Shown piece by piece: positions 1 to 8,649 of a DNA stretch of 64,000 bases. The position numbers and the translations under genes were made by a program. Location: the NCBI RefSeq assembly GCF_017353185.1, contig NZ_JAFMYV010000013.1, positions 62,001 to 126,000 of the forward strand, given 5' to 3'. Under the pieces are notes generated by a model. That model saw only the letters and a list, made by a program, of their open reading frames with translations, made no database searches and was not told the origin of the DNA. This DNA is from Fibrella rubiginis (GTDB taxonomy: Bacteria; Bacteroidota; Bacteroidia; Cytophagales; Spirosomataceae). Within the stretch, counting starts at the first letter, position 1; each line of letters starts with the position of its first letter.

Positions 1-2341
1 CAAGGTTAGATCGACCGCAAGCTTTGCCTAACAAGCTCAATCGAAGCATACCCAGCTCTTCTTCAATGAACCCGTAGGCTTCCATTTGATGTAGCACAAC
101 CGACAGGCGAGTTTGTATCTCGTCCTGCCAATTCAATCGTTGCCGACCAGCCAGATAACCACCGTATGTCCTCGACAAAAGCCGAATAATTTGATCCTTA
201 GGAATTTCTTTTACTTGTGACAGCAGACGCAGTATCCAAGTGTCGGTCTGCTCAGGTTCGAACGACGAACGAATTGGTTCGGGTTGTCCTCTGACATAGC
301 GATTAAATAGGCGTTGCCGCTCATCAGGAGTTTCGGCCAACATAATGCTGCGACCCTGCTCGGACAATCCCAACCGACCAGCCCGACCAGCCATGTTCTT
401 ATATTCAGCGACGGTAAAAGATTGCCGCGTCTCTCCGTAAAAGAAGTTCTCAACAATTATGACCGTCGATGCCGGCGTGTTAATACCAGCAGCTACCGTC
501 GTCGTTGCGACTAACACTCGAACCGGACTGTTAGTCGCTCTAAATGTCTGCTCAACAACGGTACGTTCCTGACGGTTGAGGTCCGAGTTGTGAAAAGCGG
601 TGCCCCCCACCAAAGCCTTTTTTAAGTCGGAAGAGGCAGATGACGGGTCCGAGTCAACCAGTTTGGACAACGCATCGTTAGCAGGCGGTAAACCCAGGGC
701 GTTAGCCAGATAAATAGAACAGCCTACCGTCGAGCCTTTTTGATTTCTAAAGATCAGTATCTGTTCCTGACGAGCCACCAAATCGCTGACTAATGGCACA
801 ATTACATCCTGACTCCCCGGTTTATCCTTCCGCCGAACGATTCGGTATGCAGGTAGCAATTGCTCGGCCCGTTCCTGACCGGTTAGGTCTATATACTGAA
901 ACACCCCCGACCGGTCAAGTACGCCCTCAATTAATGGGATGGGTCTTTTCTTAGTAAATAGAAGTTGACAATCGAGCCATTCATTGAAATAATTAATGCT
1001 GCCAATTACTGCGGATAGCGTTACGATTTGGCAATCAACGCCTTGCTCCCTTGCTGTCAGCAGATTCGTTAAAATCAACTCGACCGTGATACCCCGGTTC
1101 GTATCAGTGATAAATTGTGCCTCGTCTAACACAATCAATCCTATCTTACTAAGCAACGCTGGGACGCCGACGGAGAGATTGAGGAACATTTCATACGTAA
1201 GCAGGGCTATGTCATATTTGCCCTTGATGAACGAAGTGGTATCATCGGTGTAATCGCCTGTACACCGAATGACTCGTTGGTTTAGTAGGGTGCCATAGAA
1301 GTCGGAAAAGTCATCAAATTTCTCACCGACGATGGCTCGGTAGGGTAAAAGGAACACGGCTTTACGCCCTTGAGTAATGGCTTTTGCGGCTGCCATTTCG
1401 CCAACAAACGTCTTGCCGGAACTGGTAGGAGCTACAATTACGGCTGATTTACCATCCAAGATGCGTAGTTCATTGACCGCTTCTAACTGTAGCTCATTCA
1501 ACCCGTTCGGAAACCGATTGGTCCATTGCTCAAGCAAGGGCAGAGACAAGCCAAAGTTAGCTAGTTGACTGATCGTCGCACTTACCTTTACGTTGTTTGT
1601 TTCGGGAAACGCCCGTAAGTAAGTCGGGCCTGGCACTAAGGGGGGAAAGTTTAACCCTCCTTCAATGAGGTTGAAATAAATAGGGGTCTGTTCCCACCCG
1701 TATTGAGATGTTACAGCGCGTACTCGTTTAGCCGAATCATCCATCAACTGCCCGATACTAATTCCTTCGGCAGAATTGATAAACGTTTGTAGAAGGGCAT
1801 GAGTGAATAAACCGTGTCCTTTCCATTCATAAGCTGGCTGATCATCTTTTGATGCAGCTATGATAACGCGCCCTTTACCTTGCAGGTCAGCGACTGTCGT
1901 CAAATTGCTCCGAGGAACTGGCAGATCAGCAAGCACACGGGCGGTCGCCCCTCCGCTAAAACAACAGTCCAGAATAACAATAACAATTCGGGCTTTTGAG
2001 TCAGCCAGATGGGTTGCCAACTCATCCATTGGAATGGTTGACGTGTCGATGGTTGCGACATCGGCATCATGTGGTACCAACTGATGAGCTTCTGTTCCAT
2101 GTCCAGCGAAATAGAACAGTGCAACATCGTCCATTTCCGCTGCCACCAATGTTTCGTTTAGTGCCTGACGAATATTAGCTGTAGTGGCCTCCTCGTTTAT
2201 CAACAGTTTGGCCTCAAGAGCAGGCATGGAGTCGACAAAGAGCGAATACATGGCTGTTGCATCTCTTGTGGCTCCAGCAAGGTCACTTATGAATGAACTG
2301 GCGTGCTTATCAACGCCAATGAACGTAGCCCGAAAAGTCAT
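1..2341 (-). CDS. Caspase-like protease fused to Ski2/Hel308-like SF2 helicase (3' end outside window)
   Basis: The reading frame is open from ATG at 2341 to the window edge, giving 780 residues without a stop. Residues 1-230 look like a caspase/metacaspase (peptidase C14) domain: FAGHG puts the catalytic His at 81 and LDCCFSGG puts the catalytic Cys at 127, followed by EQTP near 217. Residues 280-780 are a superfamily 2 helicase: a Q-motif-like stretch near 284, Walker A APTSSGKT with K310, motif II DEAQ at 406-409, motif III LSA at 442-444, and motif VI MAGRAGRLG at 650-658. MAGRAGR and the winged-helix-like end are typical of Ski2/Hel308/Brr2 helicases. It starts 109 nt after the ribbon-helix-helix gene on the same strand and could share its transcript. 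Inference: the helicase senses or remodels nucleic acid and the protease is an effector, as in some defence systems. Target and C-terminus are unknown. Confidence 0.9.
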   Translation of the reverse strand, partial: MTFRATFIGVDKHASSFISDLAGATRDATAMYSLFVDSMPALEAKLLINEEATTANIRQALNETLVAAEMDDVALFYFAGHGTEAHQLVPHDADVATIDTSTIPMDELATHLADSKARIVIVILDCCFSGGATARVLADLPVPRSNLTTVADLQGKGRVIIAASKDDQPAYEWKGHGLFTHALLQTFINSAEGISIGQLMDDSAKRVRAVTSQYGWEQTPIYFNLIEGGLNFPPLVPGPTYLRAFPETNNVKVSATISQLANFGLSLPLLEQWTNRFPNGLNELQLEAVNELRILDGKSAVIVAPTSSGKTFVGEMAAAKAITQGRKAVFLLPYRAIVGEKFDDFSDFYGTLLNQRVIRCTGDYTDDTTSFIKGKYDIALLTYEMFLNLSVGVPALLSKIGLIVLDEAQFITDTNRGITVELILTNLLTAREQGVDCQIVTLSAVIGSINYFNEWLDCQLLFTKKRPIPLIEGVLDRSGVFQYIDLTGQERAEQLLPAYRIVRRKDKPGSQDVIVPLVSDLVARQEQILIFRNQKGSTVGCSIYLANALGLPPANDALSKLVDSDPSSASSDLKKALVGGTAFHNSDLNRQERTVVEQTFRATNSPVRVLVATTTVAAGINTPASTVIIVENFFYGETRQSFTVAEYKNMAGRAGRLGLSEQGRSIMLAETPDERQRLFNRYVRGQPEPIRSSFEPEQTDTWILRLLSQVKEIPKDQIIRLLSRTYGGYLAGRQRLNWQDEIQTRLSVVLHQMEAYGFIEEELGMLRLSLLGKACGRSNL

Positions 2342-2450
2342 GGTGTGGTAAATACAGGTGGATCGTTACTGTAAGTCAGCCTTTCGCTTAAAAGCTCCGA
2401 TAGGCAATGATCGAGGGACTTCGGCCCGATCCTGTTCCGACATTAGTCCG

Positions 2451-2732
2451 CTACGATGACTTCCGTTTCTTCAGATACTGTGAGATAGCCTCCCACACAA
2501 CCTCGCGTATGTCGACTTCATCGTCAAGGGCGATCTGCTTTATGGCCTTAGACATGTTCCTGGGTACTTTAACATTCAATTGGACTAATTCATCGTCTTT
2601 GTTGATTGCCCATTTGGTCGCAGGCTTGTCCACCTCAGAGACCGGATTCACTTCCTGAATGGGTGCCATTGACGGCTCGTTCTTCAATTTATCGGCCAAT
2701 CGGGCTTTTCGTTCTGCAAGGGTCTCTGCCAT
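2451..2732 (-). CDS. Ribbon-helix-helix DNA-binding protein, probable partner of ParA
   Basis: A 93-residue protein. The N-terminal 45 residues are charged and probably flexible. Residues 50-90 fit a ribbon-helix-helix fold: a short beta strand (QLNVKVP) followed by two helices (NMSKAIKQIALDD and IREVVWEAISQYLKK). Proteins of this type bind tandem 7-8 bp sites as dimers and act as the centromere-binding or autorepressor partner of small ParA ATPases. Its ATG lies 12 nt after the parA stop, so the two are almost certainly cotranscribed. The AACTA repeats upstream of parA are the natural candidate site (inference). DUF3408/TraB-type proteins of Bacteroides conjugative transposons are a related possibility, but this one is shorter. 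Confidence 0.75.
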   Translation of the reverse strand: MAETLAERKARLADKLKNEPSMAPIQEVNPVSEVDKPATKWAINKDDELVQLNVKVPRNMSKAIKQIALDDEVDIREVVWEAISQYLKKRKSS

Positions 2733-2744
2733 GTTGGTGTTCGT

Positions 2745-3341
2745 TTACAGTTGGTCGATGATCTCTTCGGCCAGGTCAGCCATTTCTTCGTGTGCTTTGG
2801 TATCTTCTAGCTGTACGATGCCACCGGCCACCACGGACCGGATGTAGCTCACCCGTTCGTGAATTCGTGTGTTTAGGGTCGGTATAGGGTACGCATCAAG
2901 AATCTCTTTAATTTCTCGGTTCATCGACGTACGCGGTTTCACCATATTCAGCACAATCCCAGCTTTTAGATCGGCCCGTTCCTGCTGACTCTGCTTAAGC
3001 ATAGCCATTGTTGCTTTCAGGGCCATTGCATCCAGGTAGCTTACTTTAGTGGGTACGAGCACGAAGTCCGAGATAGAAAACAGGTCATTCAGTCGGTTGG
3101 TCAGGTACGGGGGCGTATCAATGATGATAATATCCAGTTCCGGGTACGTTCCCTCCTGCAAAGCTTCGTAGCTCACCAGCGTAATACCGTCCAGCAACGT
3201 ATCAAGGCCCTGCACACTGCCCTGCAAGTCGGTATCAACTATACCTACGCGTTTGATGTCTTTTAGATAGAAAGCCAGATTCAGCGCGAGTGTCGTTTTA
3301 CCGACACCCCCTTTCTGGTGAGCCACAGTAATAATCTTCAT
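2745..3341 (-). CDS. parA: ParA-family ATPase
   Basis: A 198-residue P-loop ATPase of the ParA/MinD family. HQKGGVGKTT at 8-17 is the deviant Walker A motif, with signature Lys near 11 (written GG here) and K15. The DTDLQGS segment near 37 and IIIDTPPY near 72 are the switch and Walker B regions. The short length and absence of an N-terminal helix-turn-helix fit the small plasmid ParA (type Ib) class. Role: ATP-dependent segregation of the replicon together with the downstream ribbon-helix-helix protein. Bacteroides conjugative transposons also encode a ParA-like TraA near their tra genes, so it may serve the conjugative element rather than a free plasmid. It is transcribed away from the tra operon. 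Confidence 0.9.
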   Translation of the reverse strand: MKIITVAHQKGGVGKTTLALNLAFYLKDIKRVGIVDTDLQGSVQGLDTLLDGITLVSYEALQEGTYPELDIIIIDTPPYLTNRLNDLFSISDFVLVPTKVSYLDAMALKATMAMLKQSQQERADLKAGIVLNMVKPRTSMNREIKEILDAYPIPTLNTRIHERVSYIRSVVAGGIVQLEDTKAHEEMADLAEEIIDQL

Positions 3342-3408
3342 GATCGGCGGTCAGCTTACAGGTTTTGCTTAGGCAAGTAGCAAAATTTATCTATCTAAAA
3401 AAATAGTC

Positions 3409-3446
3409 AACTATTTATAAACTAATTAACTATAAAACTATTTAAA
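3409..3446. promoter_or_regulatory. AACTA repeat cluster upstream of parA (candidate operator or parS)
   Basis: AACTA occurs four times in the same orientation, starting at 3409, 3420, 3428 and 3436. The spacings are 11, 8 and 8 bp. The first and last copies extend to AACTATTTA. The flanks are very AT-rich, and the cluster lies about 65-100 bp upstream of the parA start. Tandem sites about 8 bp apart are how ribbon-helix-helix dimers usually bind. Function is inferred. Confidence 0.45.
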
Positions 3447-3507
3447 TAACCAATTGATTATTAATGAAGTTTTCAAGCTTTACCCGTACACACCGACTAC
3501 GAATAAT

Positions 3508-4119
3508 TCAGTTTGTCAGCGAGACAGTACGTTCAAATGTGAAGATGCCGACAATCTGTTGCGTGGTCGAAAAAATGTCTGAGGCTTTAACCACTGTTAT
3601 CTGACCACTACGCGGAGTGCCATTCACAAACTGATATAACGTAATGGGAAAGGTGTATGTCACCTGGCGCGCACCACTGGTTCCGGCAATTGTCCTGTTG
3701 ACTACCGTGACGGCATTGTAATCAGTAAGGATGTCTTTTTTAATGGTGAAATACCCGCCGTTCGTCGTGCCGGTCGCGGTATAATTAACGGCGTAGGTAC
3801 CCAAATCGAGAGCGGTATACGTACCCGCCGTACCCTGTCCCGACAGCACGAAGCAGACAGAATCTTCTTTCGCCACCGTCTCTACTTTGTACCCCTGTCC
3901 TTTTATCTGCCCGCGCTCCTCAGTGTAGCCATTTGCTAGGGCAAGCTTAATGCAGATGTACGTACCACTGAGCCGAACTGACGATTTGCTCGATTGCTCG
4001 TTCTGTTGCTCAAGGGATAAAGGCACTTCCTGTTGGCTACCCGAACAACCAATTAAAACGTAAAAACTAATGACACCGATAAGAAAGACGAGTACGGTTT
4101 TCTCAACTATAGTAAACAT
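3508..4119 (-). CDS. Hypothetical lipoprotein
   Basis: The frame is open from 4149, but ATG at 4119 gives a better signal sequence: a short charged start, a hydrophobic stretch, then a lipobox-like VLIGC with the Cys near residue 25. The mature part is about 180 residues, Ser/Gln-rich at first, then Thr/Gly/Val-rich with alternating hydrophobic residues that suggest beta structure. I do not recognise the family. It sits alone between parA and the tra operon, divergent from the latter. Surface lipoproteins beside conjugation genes can act in entry exclusion or mating-pair stability, but nothing here proves that. Confidence 0.6.
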   Translation of the reverse strand: MFTIVEKTVLVFLIGVISFYVLIGCSGSQQEVPLSLEQQNEQSSKSSVRLSGTYICIKLALANGYTEERGQIKGQGYKVETVAKEDSVCFVLSGQGTAGTYTALDLGTYAVNYTATGTTNGGYFTIKKDILTDYNAVTVVNRTIAGTSGARQVTYTFPITLYQFVNGTPRSGQITVVKASDIFSTTQQIVGIFTFERTVSLTN

Positions 4120-4377
4120 AGCGATCAAAAAGGATAAAACGTATAGCAAAGATATGGGTACCTAATCACTCAGAAAAGCAACGCCTATATGGTCACCTGC
4201 ACGTTCTAAAATGTAGTCAATGAGTTGATAAACCAACTCATTGGTTATCAGTATACATCTAACTTCATCAAAATAATTCAATAATTTTTTACCTATTAAT
4301 ATTTAATATTTTAAACATTTGTGGCATCTTTGCATTGTCATCTGGCCGGAGACGTAACGCTTTATTCCAACTTTTCT

Positions 4378-4716
4378 ATGAAACGAGTGTACACCGTCGG
4401 GCGAGGGCTGTTGCTGCTTGCGCTGACAAATGGCATGGCGGTTGCCCAAAATGTCGATCAAACTAAAGGCATAGGTGCCGGAGTACAGGTACTTACCCAA
4501 ACAACCAAAGATTTACAAGATTACTTCCGGCCCATGACGACAGTGATGTACGTCATAGCCGCTATCGTCGGCATCTTCGGGGCGTTCCGCATCTACTCGA
4601 AGATGCAGGCGGGCGATCAAGACGTGCAGAAATCGGCGGTTAACTGGGGCGGTTCAGTGCTCTTCTTGCTGGCTTTTGCAGCCATTCTGGAAGCCGTCTT
4701 TTTCCAGACACCTTAA
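4378..4716 (+). CDS. traE: DUF4134 pilin-like conjugation protein (TraE type)
   Basis: A 112-residue protein with a signal peptide ending near AVAQ, then two membrane helices. The motif FGAFRIYSKMQAG between the helices is the hallmark of DUF4134/TraE in Bacteroidetes conjugation clusters. The size and two-helix layout resemble VirB2-type pilins. ATG at 4378 is preferred over 4321 because the signal peptide starts there. It is the first gene of the tra operon, and the next gene starts 13 nt later. No well-spaced promoter was recognised upstream. Confidence 0.8.
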   Translation: MKRVYTVGRGLLLLALTNGMAVAQNVDQTKGIGAGVQVLTQTTKDLQDYFRPMTTVMYVIAAIVGIFGAFRIYSKMQAGDQDVQKSAVNWGGSVLFLLAFAAILEAVFFQTP

Positions 4717-4729
4717 CCAGCACCCACTA

Positions 4730-5263
4730 ATGTTCCCGGTGAAAACTTTGCTCATTATGGGCTGTCTGTTAGTCGCGCTAACAGCAACCGCGCAGAACGT
4801 TGACCTGAGTGGCAACCCCGCTGCTTCAGTCGGCATTGATGGTCAGTTTACGAATCCGATCTTGAGTCGGTTGCCGACCTTTTTAAAGTTTGTCTGGGCA
4901 GTATGTGGCCTCAGTGCCTTAATCGGCGGGCTACGTATCTATGCCCGCGTACAGGCCGGAACGGGTGAATTTGCTGTGGAAACCTGGCGATTAGCCTCAG
5001 CCGTCATCGGTTTGGCGATCATTGCCTCGTTCCTGCAAGGCTGGGTGAGCTACCGAATGCCCGCCGTAACAGCGGCCCGGTTTGGATCAGACAGGCTCAT
5101 CTACCGGGGCAGTGAGGATGAATCCGAAATCGCTGACTCGTCGCCCGGCGATGTGGCCGCTACGCCGTATCGACCCGGCACGGATGCCCGCGTCGATTCA
5201 ATTCGGAACTACTACCGCACGGCATCTGACTCTCTGCGTCAACACACCCGACTGACTCGATGA
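4730..5263 (+). CDS. Second DUF4134-like membrane protein
   Basis: 177 residues from ATG at 4730. It has a signal peptide ending near ATAQ, two hydrophobic segments, and IGGLRIYARVQAG, which matches the FRIY-containing motif of the preceding protein. A C-terminal hydrophilic extension of about 60 residues, rich in Asp, Ser and Arg, is absent from the first copy. This looks like a duplicated pilin-like subunit with an added tail, perhaps a minor pilin or adaptor (inference). The stop overlaps the next start as ATGA. Confidence 0.65.
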   Translation: MFPVKTLLIMGCLLVALTATAQNVDLSGNPAASVGIDGQFTNPILSRLPTFLKFVWAVCGLSALIGGLRIYARVQAGTGEFAVETWRLASAVIGLAIIASFLQGWVSYRMPAVTAARFGSDRLIYRGSEDESEIADSSPGDVAATPYRPGTDARVDSIRNYYRTASDSLRQHTRLTR

Positions 5264-5712
5264 TTCTGCTCTATGACGAATTTCAGGCTTACGGGCAGGT
5301 CAAATCAATTGGGTTGTGGCTGTGCGCGTTCGGGGCTATCGTGGCTGGTTTCCGCATCTATCAGCAGTGGAACCGGGGTGAAGAGGTAGAAGGGCCAGTT
5401 GTGCTATGGCTCACAGGCATTGCGTTCTGCGGGGGCATGGTGTTTCTGGTTGATCGCTTCATTCTGAGCGGGGCCTTTTCCTCTTCGTTCGGGGGCAGCG
5501 ACTACCTCGCCCAAACCTACACGCAGTCGATGGCAGTCGAGAGTAGCCGGGCTGCGCTGCTACTGGGCATCGTAATGGCCATTATCGGGTTGATTCGGGT
5601 TTTTCAGAAGTTCCGCCGGGGTGACGACGATCTCTACGACTTTCTCTTCAAGTGGTTTGGCTCGCTGGCCTTCCTGTTTTTGATGAGTACAATAATTTCC
5701 GCGATGCTATGA
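5260..5712 (+). CDS. Membrane protein with two DUF4134-like halves
   Basis: A 150-residue protein with about four membrane helices and no cleavable signal. It carries two copies of the motif seen in its two upstream neighbours: VAGFRIYQQWNRGEE near 28 and IGLIRVFQKFRRGDDD near 112. This suggests an internal duplication of a pilin-like two-helix unit. It overlaps its neighbours at both ends by ATGA junctions, so translation is probably coupled. Its role in the transfer apparatus is not known to me. Confidence 0.55.
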   Translation: MILLYDEFQAYGQVKSIGLWLCAFGAIVAGFRIYQQWNRGEEVEGPVVLWLTGIAFCGGMVFLVDRFILSGAFSSSFGGSDYLAQTYTQSMAVESSRAALLLGIVMAIIGLIRVFQKFRRGDDDLYDFLFKWFGSLAFLFLMSTIISAML

Positions 5713-6047
5713 AATCCTTTCCCATCCACCGGGGAGCCGACAACGAAATCGAATTTCGGGGCCTCCGGGGCCAATACTTCTACTACGCAGCCGGTGGGCT
5801 GATTGCGTCGGTCTTTGCTACGTTGCTGGGGTACGTACTGGGCGCGCCCATCCTACTGGCTATTCTGCTACTGGTCGTTGGTGCCGGTGGTACGTTGGGC
5901 TGGTGCTACACCCGCAACACCCGGTACGGACGCTGGGGGTCTGTCAAGCAGCAGGTACGTCAGCTAAAACCCTCGTTCGTGTGTCAGTACCAGTCGTTTA
6001 ACCGGCTATTGCCTGTTCGGGCAGTCGCTAATCGCAAAGTCCGATGA
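5709..6047 (+). CDS. traF: DUF4133 conjugation protein (TraF type, VirB3-like)
   Basis: 112 residues from ATG at 5709, overlapping the previous stop. The N-terminus MKSFPIHRG followed by EIEFRGLRGQYF is the characteristic DUF4133 opening, and two closely spaced membrane helices follow at about 30-75. The family lies immediately before TraG in Bacteroidetes tra clusters and is regarded as the VirB3-like inner-membrane partner of the ATPase. The stop overlaps the traG start. Confidence 0.8.
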   Translation: MKSFPIHRGADNEIEFRGLRGQYFYYAAGGLIASVFATLLGYVLGAPILLAILLLVVGAGGTLGWCYTRNTRYGRWGSVKQQVRQLKPSFVCQYQSFNRLLPVRAVANRKVR

Positions 6048-8623
6048 AAAAGTCTAAAACGCTGGCTGATTTGTTTCCAATTCTCTGCATTGATGAGACC
6101 ACGCATTGTGTCGTCTCTAAAAACGCCGATATCACGGCTGCGTTCGAGGTGCAGGCCCCTGAGATTTTTGCGGTGTCCGACGGGGAGTACGATACGTTGC
6201 ATGACATCCTGATCCGGGCGACTAAGGTGTTGCCGACGGGCTACATGGTGCATAAACAAGACTTCTTTATCGAAGACGTATATACACCCCAGTTCGGTAG
6301 TGAATTTCTGAGAACCTCAAATTATGTAGCGTGGGAAAACGAGCGGCATTTTGCTGACCGCCCCTACCTGCGGCACCGGTGCTATCTGTACGTAACGCGC
6401 CCGGCATCGCCCCCGCTTAAACGGACAAGCAGTCAGTCGTCACTGCTGAAACGGCATCTGGTGCCCAAAGAGTTATTAGACTCACGTACCTGGGCGGAGT
6501 TTGTTGATGTGGTTAATCAGTTTGCGGCCATTTACAAGGATTCAGGAAAAATCAAACTGCACCGGCTGGGGCCGGACGAGCTGCTCGACAATGGCGAGCA
6601 AACGGGGCTGTATCAACGGTACTTCTCGCTTTCGCTCGACGATCTAACGCTGCATGACGTGGAGTTAACCGATAGTCTGAAAGTGGCCGGTCAGCAGACC
6701 TATACCTATGCCATTTCAGAACTGGGTGATTTTCCGAACGAGGTCTATAACTCAGCCCGGCTGGAGCAGTTCTCCACCGACAGCAGTCACTTCCCCATTT
6801 CGACGGGGTCGGCCCTGGGTATGTTGTTGCCCTTCAATCACATCTACAATCAGGTGTTGTTGATCGACGATGGCGATGCGCTGACGAATCAGTTGGTGCG
6901 GGAAGTGAAACGACATCATTCGTTCGCGGCCTGGTCGAAGGAGAACGAGGTCAGTATCCGCTCCAAAGACGCGTTCATGGAAGAGGTCAAAGACCGAAAC
7001 CGGCGGGTGGTGCGGGCGCATTACAACGTACTGGTTTTTCACCGCGACCCCGACGTTGCCGATACGTACCGGTCGCAAGCAGCAGCAGCCATTTCCAAGC
7101 TGGGCTTCAAGCCGAAGTTGGCCAGTCACGATGCCGAAACGTTGTTCTGGTCGTGCATACCGGGTAACATCGCCGAAATTGGGGCCGATAACCTGGCCAC
7201 CTGTTTTCTGGAAGAAGCCACCGCCCTTTGGAATACGGAGACCAATTACCGAGACGGTTTTTTCTGCAAAAATGGCCTGCTGTTAACCGACCGCTTTGGT
7301 CGGCCCTGCATGGTGGACCCCTTCTTCGAGCCGATGCAGCGCGGTATTATCGCTAACCGGAATTTCATGGTTGTGGGACCATCGGGGTCGGGTAAGTCGT
7401 TCACCATGAACAACATGGTTTACTACCTACTCAGTCACGGTATTCACGTGAGCTTGGTTGATGTAGGAGGCTCCTACAAACGGTTGTGCTCGCTGATGGG
7501 GGGCCGCTACATTACCTACGAGCCGGACAACCCGATTGAATTTAACCCGTTTTACAGTGCCGACCTCGACCCCGACGAAGAAACTAAAGATGCCCTGGCG
7601 AACCTGCTGATGGCCCTCTGGAAAAAAGATGGGGAGCCAACGTCCAAAGCCGAGGAGGTGACGGTGGCCAACATCGTACACGAGTACTACGGGGCCATGC
7701 GCCGGGCGCGTCAGACCGGGGACGAGTCATTCCCCTGTTTCGACAGCTTCTATGAGTTCACCCGTGATACGTACCCCGCTATTTTCGAGCGGAACATGGG
7801 GTCGGAGAAGGAGTTCAACCTGAATAACTTCCTGTACGTACTGCGTCCCTTTCATGCCGACAATCAGTACGGGTATCTGCTCAATTCGCGCCGGAACATC
7901 GATCTGATGGAGTTGCCGTTCGTGATCTACGAATTGGATAATATCAAGGACCACCCGGTGCTGTTTCCGATCACGACGATCATGATTATGAATACGTACG
8001 TGCGGAAGCTGTTCAGCGTGAAGGGTGTATTGAAGATGCTTATTATCGAAGAAGCCTGGAAGGCACTGGCGAAGGAGAACTTTGCTCAGTTTCTGAAATG
8101 GTGTTCCAAAACGGTGCGAAAACACTGGGGATCGTTGGGCGTAGTGACGCAGGAGGTGGACGATCTGGTGGGTAACGCGATTGTGAAAGACGCGATCATC
8201 AACAACTCGCCCATCAAATTTCTGCTTGATCAGCACAACTACGAAAAGCGATTTGCCGAAGTGATGCAGACGTTGTCGCTGTCGGAAAAGCAGGCCAACA
8301 TCATCCTGAGTATAAACAAAGGCAAAGACCCTAACCGGCCACCCTACAATGACCTCGCGTTGCTCTTGGGCGATTATTGCAAGGTCTACGGTGTGGAGGT
8401 GAGCCGCACGGCCTATGGTACGTTTACAACCGAACGGCAGGAAGTGGAAGCCATTAACGACCTCGCTAAAGCACATTACGGCAATGAATTAGAGTCGGCG
8501 GTGAAAGGCTGGGCGCGGGGCGAACGGGCCGGGGGCTACCTACCAGTCAACTCGGCAGGCGTACCGCTGCTTCATCCAAACGGTCAGCCGCCAAAAGCAT
8601 TGAATGGCAGCAGCCAAACGTAA
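6044..8623 (+). CDS. traG: TraG-type conjugation ATPase (VirB4-like)
   Basis: 859 residues, usual for the family. Residues 1-430 form the N-terminal domain typical of TraG/VirB4. Walker A GPSGSGKS is at 445-452 with K451, and Walker B is MLIIEEAW with E669/E670. GSLGVVTQEVDDL further on is the conserved Gln-containing helicase-like motif. It powers assembly of the mating apparatus at the inner membrane. It starts by overlapping the DUF4133 gene, and the pair is almost always adjacent in this lineage. The C-terminal 40 residues are Gly/Pro-rich. Confidence 0.92.
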   Translation: MKKSKTLADLFPILCIDETTHCVVSKNADITAAFEVQAPEIFAVSDGEYDTLHDILIRATKVLPTGYMVHKQDFFIEDVYTPQFGSEFLRTSNYVAWENERHFADRPYLRHRCYLYVTRPASPPLKRTSSQSSLLKRHLVPKELLDSRTWAEFVDVVNQFAAIYKDSGKIKLHRLGPDELLDNGEQTGLYQRYFSLSLDDLTLHDVELTDSLKVAGQQTYTYAISELGDFPNEVYNSARLEQFSTDSSHFPISTGSALGMLLPFNHIYNQVLLIDDGDALTNQLVREVKRHHSFAAWSKENEVSIRSKDAFMEEVKDRNRRVVRAHYNVLVFHRDPDVADTYRSQAAAAISKLGFKPKLASHDAETLFWSCIPGNIAEIGADNLATCFLEEATALWNTETNYRDGFFCKNGLLLTDRFGRPCMVDPFFEPMQRGIIANRNFMVVGPSGSGKSFTMNNMVYYLLSHGIHVSLVDVGGSYKRLCSLMGGRYITYEPDNPIEFNPFYSADLDPDEETKDALANLLMALWKKDGEPTSKAEEVTVANIVHEYYGAMRRARQTGDESFPCFDSFYEFTRDTYPAIFERNMGSEKEFNLNNFLYVLRPFHADNQYGYLLNSRRNIDLMELPFVIYELDNIKDHPVLFPITTIMIMNTYVRKLFSVKGVLKMLIIEEAWKALAKENFAQFLKWCSKTVRKHWGSLGVVTQEVDDLVGNAIVKDAIINNSPIKFLLDQHNYEKRFAEVMQTLSLSEKQANIILSINKGKDPNRPPYNDLALLLGDYCKVYGVEVSRTAYGTFTTERQEVEAINDLAKAHYGNELESAVKGWARGERAGGYLPVNSAGVPLLHPNGQPPKALNGSSQT

Positions 8624-8649
8624 CGCCAATCAGACAATCCATTTCGTTT

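Noticed and set aside
1900..2127. Short minus-strand frame over the caspase domain
   Set aside because: It is out of frame with the 780-residue fusion, which carries the catalytic motifs.
3409..3446. CRISPR-like interpretation of the AACTA repeats
   Set aside because: Units are only 5-9 nt with no constant spacers; an operator or centromere fits better.
4318..4332. Promoter candidate TTTG/CATCTTTG before the tra operon
   Set aside because: The two elements are only about 3 nt apart instead of 16-20, so this is not a convincing promoter.
7727..8476. 249-residue antisense frame inside traG
   Set aside because: Opposite a strongly conserved ATPase; His/Gln/Val-rich without motifs.
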